Assembly: GCA_007922225.1 (NCBI GenBank)
Contig: ML679961.1
Location: 66,539,075 to 66,603,074, forward strand
Origin: Emydura subglobosa
Lineage: Eukaryota > Chordata > Testudines > Chelidae
Direction of reading: 5' to 3'
DNA length: 64,000 nt
Below the pieces are notes generated by a model that worked only from the letters and a program-made list of their open reading frames with translations, had not been told where the DNA came from and did not search any database. Positions 25,166 through 36,989 of this stretch are shown here, piece after piece. A program made the position numbers and the translations under genes. The first letter of the stretch is position 1. Every line of letters starts with the position of its first letter.

Positions 25166-26634
25166 TAATGATCTTTCCCAGAGACCTTTTTTTTAGTGAC
25201 TGTTCTTTTTCAATTATTATGCCATCCTCCAGAAGTAAATCAGATCTTCACAACAAGCTGGGCCCTGTGTCAGTTGATCACATATTAGAGGATGAACTGG
25301 ATGTTCTGCTATTCAAAAGGACTGCATTATAAAGGCCTGCTCTACATGCTGCAATTTCTAACAAACAAGTGTACACTTAGTGGCACATGTCATTTAAAAG
25401 AATAAACCTATAAAAAGCTTTTATTTAACAAAAGGATCATGTTTCCTGGCAGAGAAAACATTAAAGACTTCTTGAAGGAAACAAAACTTACATGGAATAC
25501 AACTAAATATAGGTATGACAAGAATCATGGTCTGAAAGAGAGACGGTGAAATGGTATTGTTTTCCTTCTCTCTCTTACACCTTGTCTTTCAATATACAGA
25601 TTAGAGAACTTCACAGAAAAATTAATTCTGTTTTTGAATCCAGACACTCTTGGTTTCTTTGTATATTTTCCTCACTACATTCCAGTACTTTTTGTGCAAA
25701 AGATTAATTATAACAAGGTGTTTCTGTCATTTCTGAAAATAAATTCCAAGTGGGAGTACATGCCATCATGATGTTGTAATTCACCAGGAAGGTGTGAAAT
25801 AGCACTGTCTTATTCTAATGGCACCTACTAGCCTAGATACTGTCAAAGATATATCAGCATCTCTATGGAATACCCTATGTAATTTCAGGGCAATTTACTC
25901 TTAGCTACAAAATTTCACGCAGAGCTCTGATTTAGTATGTAAGGTCTCAGTTTGGAAATAAATTTTCTTAAATAGCATTAGGTTTTGGGGTTTTTTTATA
26001 AAAGGATCGAAATACTTATCACCTATATAGCACCTTTCAATTTTAAATCGTGTATAGAAGTCTGACTGCCAAGATTAATATACAAATTAAATTCCATGCA
26101 AAAGTTCAGATGGAACTACTTATAAAGATACAAAGAACTATTCACAATATAAATGTGAGGGTGAACTTCAATAGGGAAGTAAAAGTGGCTTTTTACCCAT
26201 TTTTGCTCGTATCATTAGAAGGCGGCTTTAAAGATTGTTGTGTTTTTGTTTGTTTAGTTGGGAGGGAAAGGATAGCAGGACTTTTTCCCATATTAAAAAT
26301 TCAGGTACTACCTACCCTGTTTTTCCGACAGACAACTGGAGAGCAAAATTTCTGATATCTGAGAAACCATGCCAGTGAAACCTGATTAAAAGAAATGGAG
26401 ATTTTTTTTTCAAACTTTCAAACTGCTGTTTGTTTGAATAAGTGTTAAAAATTGAAAGAAAAGCTTTGTTAAATTTTCATCAACTCCACCCTTTCAAGTA
26501 TGCACATAAATACAGTCATCCAAATATTTCTAAAAAGTTAAAAATTTCAATATTTTAATTAAAACCCACAAAATTCCACCATTAGGCTTTTCAAATACAT
26601 CATAAAGTAGTACAAAAGTCTACATTCTTTGGCG

Positions 26635-26745
26635 CAGGAACTATCTTTTTGCTTTGTTTGTTCAGAACCTAGCACAATGGAGTTCTGGTCCATGACTGGG
26701 GATCTCTAAGTGCTATGGTAATACAAATAATAAATAAAGACAGAG
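26635..26745 (+). repeat. SINE-like tail repeat, copy A
   Basis: Contains the phrases cctagcacaatgga, ctggtccatgactgggg and tgctatggtaatacaaata, ending in AAT-rich sequence. This module is very common in turtle and crocodilian introns as a retroposon 3' end. A second, more diverged copy is at 53,058-53,150. The family name is uncertain. Confidence 0.6.
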
Positions 26746-29611
26746 ATCTACTTCTTCTCTTTTAATAGGAATAGAAGTTACACTCTACAGTTCGGGAACA
26801 GCGATTTAGAGGGCTCACACAATTTCTTTCTCAGACTCAGTCTTCTGGCCCCATGAAGAAGTATCTCAGCTTTCATTTAAAAAAAACAAAAACAGTTTCA
26901 AGATCTTCTTTCTGAAGATATCTTAGAACTGTAAACCAGTGTAAACTGATTACTTAGGATTAAAATTAAAAAAAAAAAAAAGTTGTGCTCCACTTCTGCA
27001 AAAAGAGGCTGGACAGATCTAAAGATCCCTTGCCTCTCCTATATGGGTTCTAGAGGTGGAGACGAACAGAGACACAGATGGGGTGGGCTATTTATACCAT
27101 TGTTTCAGGAGCAGAAGATTTCAAGGGACTTTGTGCCCTCCCACAATCACTCACCAATATTTTTAAATAGTTCCAGAATTGTGTAGCTAGACACACAACT
27201 CTTGAAGCAGGGTTCTATGGAACCAATGTCAGGACAGAGAATAATAGAAACAAGGTTTGCCCTTAACATGTTTAGTTAAAAAAAATACATTCTAAAACAA
27301 ATACTTCCAAAACTGATTAAACAGAATATTTTACTTACTATAGATTTCTCTTTTCATAACATAAAGTCCACTAGTCTGGAATGCTCTGATGAGGCACACA
27401 GAGGCAACTCATAGTGAAGAGTTTTGGTGCCATCCAACTCTTTGGAAAGGATCCAACAGGAAAGCCAAAACAAACACACACAACATGTTCCCTTTAAAAA
27501 GGTCTCAGAGACAGAGCAGTCTTAACTAAATTCCTAAGGGCCTCAGGACTCTGGTTCAGAGCTCCCCAACTTAGTCAGCAAACAAAGTCGCTGGGCCTCA
27601 CTAGGCTAGCCCCTAGAATCTGAGAAAGACAGGCTGCAGCCTGTATGGCTTCTAGTCCCCTCTCTCTTTCTCAGCTTCCTATTTCTGTTTAAATAACCTG
27701 TCCCCAGGGCAAGACAAGGGGATCACTGACTGTGCCTAGAGTTGCTTCGACTGTATGCTACAGATGATTCCTTAAAGGAGTAGTACACCCCACCATATTC
27801 TTCCTAAATAAACCTGGTAACTCTGTCACAAGCTTCAGTAAATAAACATTCAATCTAATATATTGTGGTTGACAGTTTTGCTCTTCTAGCACCCTGGAAC
27901 TCTCTACCATAAAAGTAAAGCTGGCCTATGTGGGAAGCATTCAGGAGATGAGTGTCCCCCTCAATCGTGTATATTAAAAACAAAACAAAAACTAGCAAGA
28001 CACTCCACTGCACACACTTCTCCCCCTGGGAAGAGGATGAGAGTACAAACTACATGTGACAGTTGTCAGTCACAAATGCTTAATACACTCCTGGAAGCAA
28101 CTCAGATATTAATGTGGTGAGTGCGCTGTAAAAACCTATATAGAACAGAAATCAATGCTTACATCCTAAGTAGCCATAAACATATGTATAAAGGTGCAGA
28201 AAAAATCTGCATTATTAGATTTTCTTGTATGAGATTTAGAATAAGAATTTAGAATAAGAAAATAAAATTTAGAAGAAGAAAAAGTTGTCTACTCTTGTAT
28301 AAAGCAAATCCACTAATCAAGAATAGACTACTGGGAATTAGCAGGCACCACTATCCGAAAAGAAGGGAAGGAGAGCAGAATGAAAGAGGAGAAAGTTCAA
28401 GCGAGAACTGCAAAGTCCCAGAAGCCAAATGCATCTTTGAAAGACAATGTCTCATCCACTTTGTAGCATGTTATGAAAACAGAGACTTTGCCAGGTGGCT
28501 ACTCTCCAAGTCTTCTCCTAAAACACTCTATTTCTTTCTACTAAAGAAGAAATGGGTATCTTGTGAATGTGCAGTGAGGCCTAAGGAGCTGTTTTACTAG
28601 CATTCAAGAATGTTTCTGGAATACCTGCCTAGACCTACCAGGGACAGTTGTCTTAGGTTTGAAAACATTCTTCTTCTTGCCAGAATAAGTAGAGTGATGT
28701 TTTAGTTAAAGTGATGAGGCAAAAGTAAGGGCAGGAAACTCTAGAATAGTTTGAAGTACCACTTTTACTGAGAGAACACGAAAGAAAAAGGTTTTGGGTG
28801 GAATTCTCCCTCGTGCTATAGCCACTGCAGCACACAAACCCTGGTATAGAAAGCATGCAAGCAGTGACAAAGAGCAGGCTATTGTACATGCTGGTTCAGC
28901 AATTATGGCTAGAACCACCACCTGCAGACAGTCCCACAACTCACTTTAGTTAGCAAATCCAATTGCTGCCTCAATCCTACCCATTTTAAGTTTTAGTAAA
29001 AATTATGTTAAATGGATACCCATACTCCCCAAGTGCATTCAGCGTTATGCCTCAACAAAACAAAAGGCATGGAAAGGAGATAACTGCTTCCTGATATGCA
29101 GCTGTTAAAAAGGCATACTTTCAATTTTTTGTTTTTAAATATCAAGTTGTATGTTGTAAAATGACAGAAAATTAAACTTTAAATTTGACAATTTAAGGTT
29201 TTACTGTAAAATTAATAAAATTTCTGTTGTATGAGCTCATTGAATTGTAAATTTAAAATTTTTTTAAAAAGGAAAACTTAGTTTTCTTACCCTATTTTTT
29301 ACTAGCGTATGCTTGCTGCTCCATAACAAGATGGAATTTATCCATCTTTCCCACACACAGAGATAGTCAGGCCCCCCCCCCCCCCACCCCCACACACAGA
29401 GTAGTGGGTTCCTCATCCCTGTTTCCTCAACTGGCGTTCTGCAGTGGCACACCCTGCAAACTCCAGCCATACTGCTTAACAGATTTATTGTGGAAACAAA
29501 CTGGAAAAGGATCATGAAAATATTTCAGTAAAAGGAAGGACAGCTTTTAGCCTAATGGAAATTCATTATACCTAAACAAGATTTGCTGTTTTGATCCCAT
29601 CAAATGCATCC

Positions 29612-29615
<4 letters not shown>

Positions 29616-29649
<34 letters not shown>

Positions 29650-29677
29650 CTTAAAAAAAAAAAAAAAAAAAAAAAAA
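29616..29677 (+). repeat. Paired poly-A tracts
   Basis: Two A homopolymers of 32 and 25 bases separated by CCCTT. No retroposon body is recognisable immediately upstream. Confidence 0.95.
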
Positions 29678-31346
29678 GGAAACTCCTGTCAGAGAAAACT
29701 AGAAGCATCCAGCTAAGCACAGGGTGGGAGCTTATAGTACATATATGCTAGAAGAAGAAAAATTATCCTGAAGCTCATTTTCCTTTCCCTGGGTTGCCTG
29801 CTTGCTGCTTTCAAAGCTTTCACAGAATGGGAAGTAGCAAACAATAATGCATCCCCTAATATAGGTGAGGAAAATATAAAAAGGCATAATTAATGTGAGG
29901 TTTAAAGGCCAAAAAGAATATTCAAAAAGCCACAGAACCTGAGAATCATTACAATTTTCTTCTAAGATCCAAACAGACCAAACTTCTTCCAATATATACA
30001 TAAGTAGAAAAATACGGAAAACCATATATATTCATCTTTTATAAAAAAATGTAAAATATTGACATTAGTATTAGAAAAAATTATTTCACTTGCCAAAGAG
30101 AAATGAAGAAAGGAGACATCTCATTGGTTTTATAATGTTTTATGAAAAAAATGTACTGAAAACTAAGTATCAAGGCCCTTCCTACCTCATCATAAGATGC
30201 CCTTTGCACCTCTGCCCAAGATGAAGCCATGCATCTAGTAGGGAGGATCACAACTCTCTACCAGAAGAATTTCTTGGTCCTCTAGAAAACCTGAAATATA
30301 GTCTGCTTAATCCATTTTGGAAATAGTTACACAAATTTCTAAACTATTCTGTGTCTCCCATATAACATCAATAAGTTTTCAGTTTTTCTCCTTCTACTAG
30401 CTTTCTGTAAATAAAAAATTAGAGGCTCATACCACATTGAACATATCTCTCTGGCAATAATGAGATTGTTCCCAAGAAAAATACATCATCTCATCAGAAA
30501 CAAAGACCAGAAGTGGCCTCAAGACTACTTTATCAGGGAAAAAATCCTGCATAGTAGGAAGTCTCCACATCACAGATCTACCTTTATTGGCAAGTAATAT
30601 AGAGAAGAGTATGTTAAGGGTTTGAAAAGAAGATTTTATAAAACCTTAAAGAATCAGGTTAACACACTCATAGTTCCACTGGATTTCACTGAATATCTTA
30701 AATGTCAAATGCCTTTTAGAAAGAGAGAAATATAGCTTGAAGGAACTGGTTCCACTGTTGCTGGAACTGAGAATTTTACTTTGAGAAGCTAAGGTCTGTA
30801 TCGAAAACACTGTTTCCATTCCAAGAAACCCGTGGTGAACAAGTACATGAGGAGTTATCTATTCCCTGCTCATCACGTTGAGAAAGTTCTCCAAATCCTT
30901 CTACATGCAGTATCTAGGAACAGCTTCCTGAATTTTAAGAGAAAGCCCATGAGCGCTCAGGACCATCCATATTCCAAGATAGAAGTGGCTTTATTTTCCA
31001 ACTCCTGCGTGTCTGAACAATTATCATGATTTTTTAAATCTCTTATTATGTGCACTACATTTTAAGGTAAATTCTTGTTACGTTTACTTAAGAATTTTTT
31101 TCCTTCCTTTCTAATCTTGTTTTCTATTTTGGAAACTTGCTGCTCTTGGATCAAGTAATATTTATTTCCTCATTCAAGAGCTATATAAAACACTCATCCT
31201 CCTCTGTCCTCTCCTCTGCCCCATAAAATGCCCCCCATTTTTAGTGTCCTGATTACAGAGGATAACCAATATGAAGAATTAGATGGAAAGTATCTGCCCA
31301 TCCCACAATTTCTATTTCAACATTTAAAACTGAATTATATGGTCAA

Positions 31347-31430
31347 AGAATCATGGAAATGTAGGGCTGGAAGGGTCCTCAAGCTGTCATGTAGTCCAGT
31401 CCCCTGCACTGAGACAGAACCAAGTATGGA
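31347..31430 (-). mobile_element. CR1 LINE 3' terminal fragment
   Basis: The plus strand reads aaagaatcatggaaatgtag, ggctggaagggtcctc and gtagtccagtcccctgca, the reverse complement of a CR1 3' end. It lies inside a 147-codon open frame (31,228-31,671, plus), which argues that the frame is not a gene. Confidence 0.8.
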
Positions 31431-32576
31431 GGACGAGAAGGACAGATACTGGCACTGTGTTAGCCCTCACCACTTTCAGAGGGAATGCATGAAAAGGAAG
31501 GCGTGTTTAGGCACTGAAACTGAAGAGACAGTGGATAAGGGCCTATTCACTGCCACAGAATGCTGGGGCTCAAAGAAGGTGGTGATGATTGCTGGTGCAG
31601 TAGGGCTTTGGATACTACCTGGAAGGGGAGATTGGAGAAGTCCGGTGCTGGTTTCTTCTATACTCCGGTGACCAATTATCTATCGCACATAGCTAATTTA
31701 TAGGGTTGAGGATTTCTCTCAGTCTCAGTTCTAGCTTGCTTGCACAATTGGCTGTCAGGGTACCTATTGGAGTAATACTTCAAATTCTGGGAATGTGGCA
31801 CACATTCATCAACCTCCAGTATTTACAACTGATCTCTGAATCCTTCACGGCAAAAGATGCCATTCAAGATGCCCTGACTGGGACCATCTTAATGAAGAAA
31901 TACCAAGCCACTGTGTTTCACTGACTATTTATATTGTTGTCTGTGAAGGCATTTCCCCTGACTGCTAGAGATGTCCATATAGAAGTGCATGAAGTCATGG
32001 AGAGGAAAAAATTGGGTTGTGCTCCCCTAGAGATAATCCTAGGCTAACTGAAGGGCTGGTGTGAGGAAAATGAGGAGGGCCTATATGAGCCCAATCTTTC
32101 AAGTAGGCTAGAGCTTCTGGTGGGACACTCAATTGGTAAGAGAAACAGAGAACCCAGCTGATGGAAGGAAGTTGAGACCAGACCAGGGTCAAGGCAGCAA
32201 AGGGACAGAAAGAAAGGCCCAATAAAATACAGAGAAGCACCATATACAAATCTCTGATTACTGCACAATCAACTCCATGTGCCTGTGAAGATTCTCAACA
32301 CACAGCCAATAGGCACAAAGCTAAGATTTTCTACTTTATTCCCCTACATTAGGATCTGAGAAGTGTACTTTTATTAGACCTCAACAGCCCAATTTCCTTC
32401 AGTGCCAATGAGCACACCAAATAAGGTCTGCTTTACGATGATTACTGTCAGACTACTATTTTTACTAGAAGCAAGTGCTTGGGTTGAGTGAATGTGATAG
32501 ATGAATCAATGCCAGGGAGAATAGCTTCTGCCCAGGAAACCGAGACATGGATGCATTGATTACAAATGATACATCT
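31431..32576. other. Spacer, no gene seen
   Basis: No recognisable domain in any frame. A further AATAAA on the minus strand at 32,335-32,340 could serve as an alternative poly(A) signal for the candidate gene end described at 33,131-33,218. Nothing else stands out. Confidence 0.4.
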
Positions 32577-32582
32577 TTTATT
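32577..32582 (-). terminator. Candidate poly(A) signal AATAAA for the putative host transcript
   Basis: This is the first AATAAA on the minus strand after the stop codon at 33,131-33,133. It would give a 3' UTR of about 550-580 bases. This matters only if the exon at 33,131-33,218 is real. AATAAA is frequent by chance in DNA this AT-rich. Confidence 0.3.
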
Positions 32583-33130
32583 ATTATAATAGCTTTTTGA
32601 TACCAAAGCACTTTTTAAAAAAAATGTATATATTAACTCTGTTAAAGATAAAACTGTAGAATCCAAAGCAAAATGTTACATATTTTTGATACATGGAACT
32701 AAGTGCAGAGAACACTGTTTTTGTCACCAGAGAATTTCTTTGAATTAGCTCACTTGAACAGGCAGATGAATGGGCATAAACTCTGCTGCAGTAAATAAAT
32801 TATAAAACTTTACCTACAACTAACATGCAATCAGCAATAGAGAAAACTAATAAAAAATGCTAAACAATCCAGTAGAATGAGAATGCTGTGACCAAACTAT
32901 ATAAAAATACATAAAAACACAGATATAACTCAGTTAAGGACGGATAACAACACAAAAAAAGAAATCAAGAAAATGGAAATTTAAGACAACCAACAATAGA
33001 TACCCACTACTCTTCTCCCCTCCTATGATATCCATTATTAGCACAACAATCACACACACCAGAAAACACATCAGAACCGTAACTCTTTACCAGTACGCAT
33101 GTCAGGATTCCAATCTCTCTTTCCCTACAT

Positions 33131-33218
33131 TCAACCATCCCCATCACTAGAGACAGACTTCTTCCCATCGTCTCCAAATCGCTTCTGCACTGTTCTGTGA
33201 AACTGCATGCAGTATGGC
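33131..33218 (-). CDS. Candidate terminal coding exon of an unrecognised host gene
   Basis: Minus-strand acceptor: a pyrimidine-rich run (ccttttgcaccttcttag) followed by the exon. After one base completing a split codon, the exon reads PYCMQFHRTVQKRFGDD then GKKSVSSDGDG and a TGA stop: 28 codons, with codon use and CpG content unlike the AT-rich surroundings. The single leading G fits the AA left by the donor of the exon at 35,482-35,543, giving a Lys codon across the junction. I do not recognise the protein. The C, H and basic residues are suggestive but do not form a known motif. A short open frame behind an acceptor can arise by chance, so confidence stays moderate. Confidence 0.42.
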
Positions 33219-34156
33219 CTAAGAAGGTGCAAAAGGAACAGGAAAAGTTACTGTGTTAAATAAGCTGTTCTTCATTAAACTAATCAGCAGCTCAAGAGCT
33301 CCACTCCTGAATTAGCTGAACAGCAAATTCTTAAATTTTGTAAGAAAAACCAGTGGGTTGTGATTTTAAAAATGCTTTAAAAACTAAATCATTTTACAGC
33401 AACAATTAGATTCTTTTGCAGTTTTCTGGTTTTGATAATATTAGACTGAGAAGTTAGCTCTGTTTTCATTTTTGTTAGTGTTTAGGTCTTTAGTCAGACA
33501 TTGTCTTTGTATTTGGCTGTCATCTGTTAGAGAGCATCACAGGAACTGGTTAGCCTGTGTGCCCATGTTCATTCTTTGACCATGTCCCTGGAGCAGCAAA
33601 ACCCGTTTTCCATATATTGTGTTAGCTCTCAGTTTCCAACACAGGAAACATTACTGGGGACATACAAAAGACAATGTTCTTATGCCTCTTCTAAACTATT
33701 GAGAAAGATTTCCGTACATACTACAGAACATAAATAGCTTACCTAAACATTGGAGAACATGTTTGTAACGCGCGTAAGGATTAGTTATGGGGACTAATAG
33801 TAATAAACAAAAAAAATTACATAATCCCACACTAATCAACAAACTCCCACTATGTAGAAAGTTTTACAGTTTGTAAGTTTTTAAGATACTGGAACCTCCA
33901 AATAATCATGAGACTCACAAGTCGAACTTTTTTTAAGAACAGTTTTTCACTGATTAGCACTAATTAACAAAATTCCTTGAAAATCCTCAGATAATTCAAC
34001 CTTTACTTAGCGATTATGTTTGGAAAATTTCAGACAGTTTTACTATGCTGTTTATACAAAACAAAGTAACTGAACTCTTGTCTTAAATGCAAAATAGTTA
34101 ACTATTTTGAAACAGCCATCCTTTCATAACAGGGGAGCCAGCATCTTCTTAATTTA
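33219..34156. other. AT-rich, intron-like if the flanking exons are real
   Basis: No coding similarity and no recognisable repeat. The left border is the pyrimidine-rich acceptor of the candidate exon at 33,131-33,218. Confidence 0.45.
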
Positions 34157-34363
34157 GGGGCTTGTCTATACACAAACTTTGGGCATGGCAAACCGGGGTG
34201 CAAATCTGCAGCCAACAGGTCCCTGTACACCTACTGACCATCTAGACCCCATCACGGCACACCAAGTGCACAATACAGAACTTTTATTGCATAGCAGCAT
34301 GGTCCACACAAGCAAATTCACATCCTGACTTGCCACATATCAAGTCTCCATGCAGACAAGCCC
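34157..34363. mobile_element. Harbinger-type MITE (207 bp) with TTA target duplication
   Basis: Terminal inverted repeats GGGGCTTGTCTATA (left) and TGCAGACAAGCCC (right) match at 10 or more outer positions. They are flanked by TTA at 34,154-34,156 and TTA at 34,364-34,366, the 3-bp duplication typical of PIF/Harbinger. The element has no coding capacity. The ggcttgtctac-type terminus is shared in outline with the element beginning near 41,891. Confidence 0.8.
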
Positions 34364-34727
34364 TTAAACAATTTCTAGTGAAAGATAAAACTTTTTACAT
34401 GAGACTACTAATATTCATCAAAAAGCTACAATCAAGTAAAATTCCAAAGGACTTAAGGCCACTTTCAGATGTACAGTACATTACTTTCCCTTCCCACCAG
34501 TGCTTCTTATTTGAAATGTGTATGTCCAAAGGATTTCTTTTTACTCTTTCCCTCTTTTTCCAAATAAGACATTTCTTTTATTTTTAGTGTTATTTCTGAA
34601 CAAAAGGCTGCCTCTTCACATCTCATCTCAAGCACCACAACAGCTATTCCAACAAAACTAAGTGAAGGATGCATTCGTGTTGTTCACCCCAACTAACTCA
34701 AATATCACATTAAGAGAACCTTCTTAC

Positions 34728-34748
34728 CATGAACCACTGTAAAAATAG
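34728..34748 (-). CDS. Possible 21-nt cassette microexon of the putative host gene
   Basis: The minus strand has a good acceptor (agctttatttgcag), 21 bases, then a good donor (ATG followed by gtaagaagg). It lies between the two better candidate exons. Being 21 nt, it would keep the frame and insert seven residues without a stop if spliced between them. No other evidence supports it, and microexons are easily imagined in AT-rich introns. Confidence 0.2.
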
Positions 34749-35217
34749 CTGCAAATAAAGCTAATTAAAATTGCATTTTAGAAGCTGGCTAAAATAAATT
34801 ACAAATTTTAAAAATCTGTTTACCACTACACTTCTCATTTATTTATTGTGGGAACTGCTTTCTAATTATTAACCTTCCATAGTTCCAGAAGCAGCATATT
34901 GAATTTTTTGACCAGAGGGGATACTCCACCCCACTGCCTTCTCTCAACCAAAGTACAGTGTCTAATATGTATTAACAGTAATGACAAATAGAGGGTATTC
35001 ACCCATCTCTGGATACAAAACCCAACCAAAACTCCAACTGACTTCAAAGTGAGTTGTAAAATGTTTTGGATTAAAGTTAGCATTTCTTAGTATGGCAAGT
35101 CTTCCATTTATAACTTATCCCAATTTCTATATCTGTGATTGAGGCATATGCGTATATTTCTGTCTTTATGAGTTCAATGTGGAGTTGGTATGTTTTTCCT
35201 CTCCCTCTTAACTCCCT

Positions 35218-35254
<37 letters not shown>

Positions 35255-35481
35255 AAGTGATTCATAGTGATTTACAGCTCAATCTTCGTTTATCTTTTAA
35301 TATCTTTTCAAATTTTATCTCAATTTGCAATATCCCCACTTTCATTTTCTTCCTTGATCTAGGAAGCTGTCATACCACCATCAATTAAAATTCTTCTAAT
35401 AGGGCCAATCCTGTAATGTGCCGAGTACCTGCACCTTACCGGACATCAATTTCTCTCCTGTATAGTTTGGAATGCTCTCAC
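34749..35481. other. AT-rich stretch with a poly-T tract
   Basis: A run of 28 T occupies 35,222-35,249. Otherwise no gene or repeat is recognised. Confidence 0.5.
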
Positions 35482-35543
35482 TTAGTAGTGTCTGGAGCAG
35501 TATCAAAAGCAGGGGAAGGCAGAACTTTCTGTTGCTTCTGCTG
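35482..35543 (-). CDS. Candidate coding exon (QQKQQKVLPSPAF...) of an unrecognised host gene
   Basis: Minus-strand acceptor acctttcttcttgcag, followed by tandem CAG triplets (a NAGNAG-type acceptor). It then reads QQKQQKVLPSPAFDTAPDTT in phase 0, and ends AA before a donor GTGAGAG. The exon is 62 nt. If the donor is not used, the frame runs through AAG to TGA (35,478-35,480), giving an alternative C-terminus. If it is used, the phase fits the exon at 33,131-33,218 exactly. The even amino-acid composition and both splice signals make this the most convincing host-gene piece here. The gene is not recognised. Confidence 0.45.
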
Positions 35544-36989
35544 CTGCAAGAAGAAAGGTGGTCACCTCAAAAAGCACAGCTAGGCCAAGGGCACAGTGAC
35601 AATTCCAAGGTTCAATAACTCACAAACCACAAGGGCTAAAAATGTAATTTGTCATTCAAAGGCCAGGATTCCCAAATTTCCATTAGTGTTAAGCATATTT
35701 TCTAATTCCAGTGTAATATTTGCTATTCAGACCAAAGTTATTTCATGCTGATTATTTTACTTTCCCTTCCACTCAGTTCTACCCAGTTCTAACTTCTCTT
35801 TCTGGTCGATTTTGAGTTTAGATGTTTTATGCTGGCTGGGCATGAATGACAGACAGATATGTTTAGTGCTGTTGGTTTGCAAAAGACTGGATTTTATCAT
35901 TATCACTTGTCCCTCAGATTATCCACACTTTCTAAAGCAGCAGCCTGTCTTCTTTCAAACTGCACTGCCTTCCCCTGATGATGGCATCAGAGACCTCAGC
36001 AGGAAATGATAGTGATTAGAGAAAAAGAAAAAGGAGAAGGATTAGGCCAGGAGGGATGGGGTGCAAAATGAGCTAAAATTCAAAAGTGGGCGGTGGGATA
36101 GGAGGGAGAAAAGAGGGAGAAATAACACCTTTTCATCAATAACACCTTTTATTTCAGTTCACAGCTTTATCCATTTTCACAGAAGCTGCCTAAGGTAATG
36201 AGGTCAGTGACTCTTCAATCCTTTGTAAAACATTAATTTCACATATATATATGTGCAACCTGAATGTAATGACTGAGTAACTGGGATCTAAGTAACTATG
36301 CATGGTAACCACTTCTTTCTTAGATCATTTGCAGTTATTAGTTTTGCTGGTGCTCCTAGGTTTTATTGCTTGGCTGCAGAGCAAATACATACTGTTCTTG
36401 TCCTATGAACCATCTCACTTTAAGGAAAAAAACCAGCAGCTTTTTATATGAAAGGCTGAGGACAGGATAATTATGTTGTTATTTCAATGGCTGCAAGTCA
36501 AAAATACATTGTCAGATTTAATCTTTCAAGTTTTTTTTTTTTTAAATGGCTGACTGATTCTGTGAAAAACTCTTAATTTGTCCTACATTTTTTGATGTTC
36601 AGGTAAGAACTGCTTTAGGCACACTGGATTCCATGGATATATACTTAGGTCTTCGCCTGATATCTGTATATGTTGCTCTGTTATATTTTTTACTAAAAAG
36701 ATATCCAAGATGGGAATTTAATATTTAAAGAAATTGGAAAGAAAGTAATCTTCCAGAACTACTGGTCCAATTGCAACTGATTTTCTGCTCCCTTTTTAAA
36801 AGCTCCCTACTGTAACCCTACCAACTTTTGCACCACCCCACTTTACGCCTTCTGCCCCACTTTTAATCCCAAATAGCTAAAAAAAACCCCTCTCCCTATC
36901 CCACGCACAAATATATTATTTGTGTTAAAACTCCACGGTAGTTGGGTTAGGGTGAACTTGCCTTATACAAAAATTGACCAATGATGTAT
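35544..36989. other. AT-rich, intron-like stretch without gene
   Basis: No coding similarity. A short T-run sits near 36,530-36,543 and a small TATATA cluster at about 36,245. Nothing else recognised. Confidence 0.45.

Larger units (their letters stand above)
24898..31346. other. Long AT-rich stretch with small repeats, no gene seen
   Basis: Contains a CR1 3' fragment (25,076-25,165) and a SINE-like tail (26,635-26,745), listed separately. Simple repeats: a C-run at 29,372-29,385 and two A-runs at 29,616-29,647 and 29,653-29,677. No frame shows a recognisable domain. The 27,380-27,840 block is less AT-rich and has an LTR-like look on the minus strand, but no paired ends were found. Otherwise I see nothing. 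Confidence 0.4.

Noticed and set aside
31228..31671. 147-codon plus-strand frame
   Set aside because: It runs straight through a CR1 3' fragment lying in antisense, so it is composite chance sequence.
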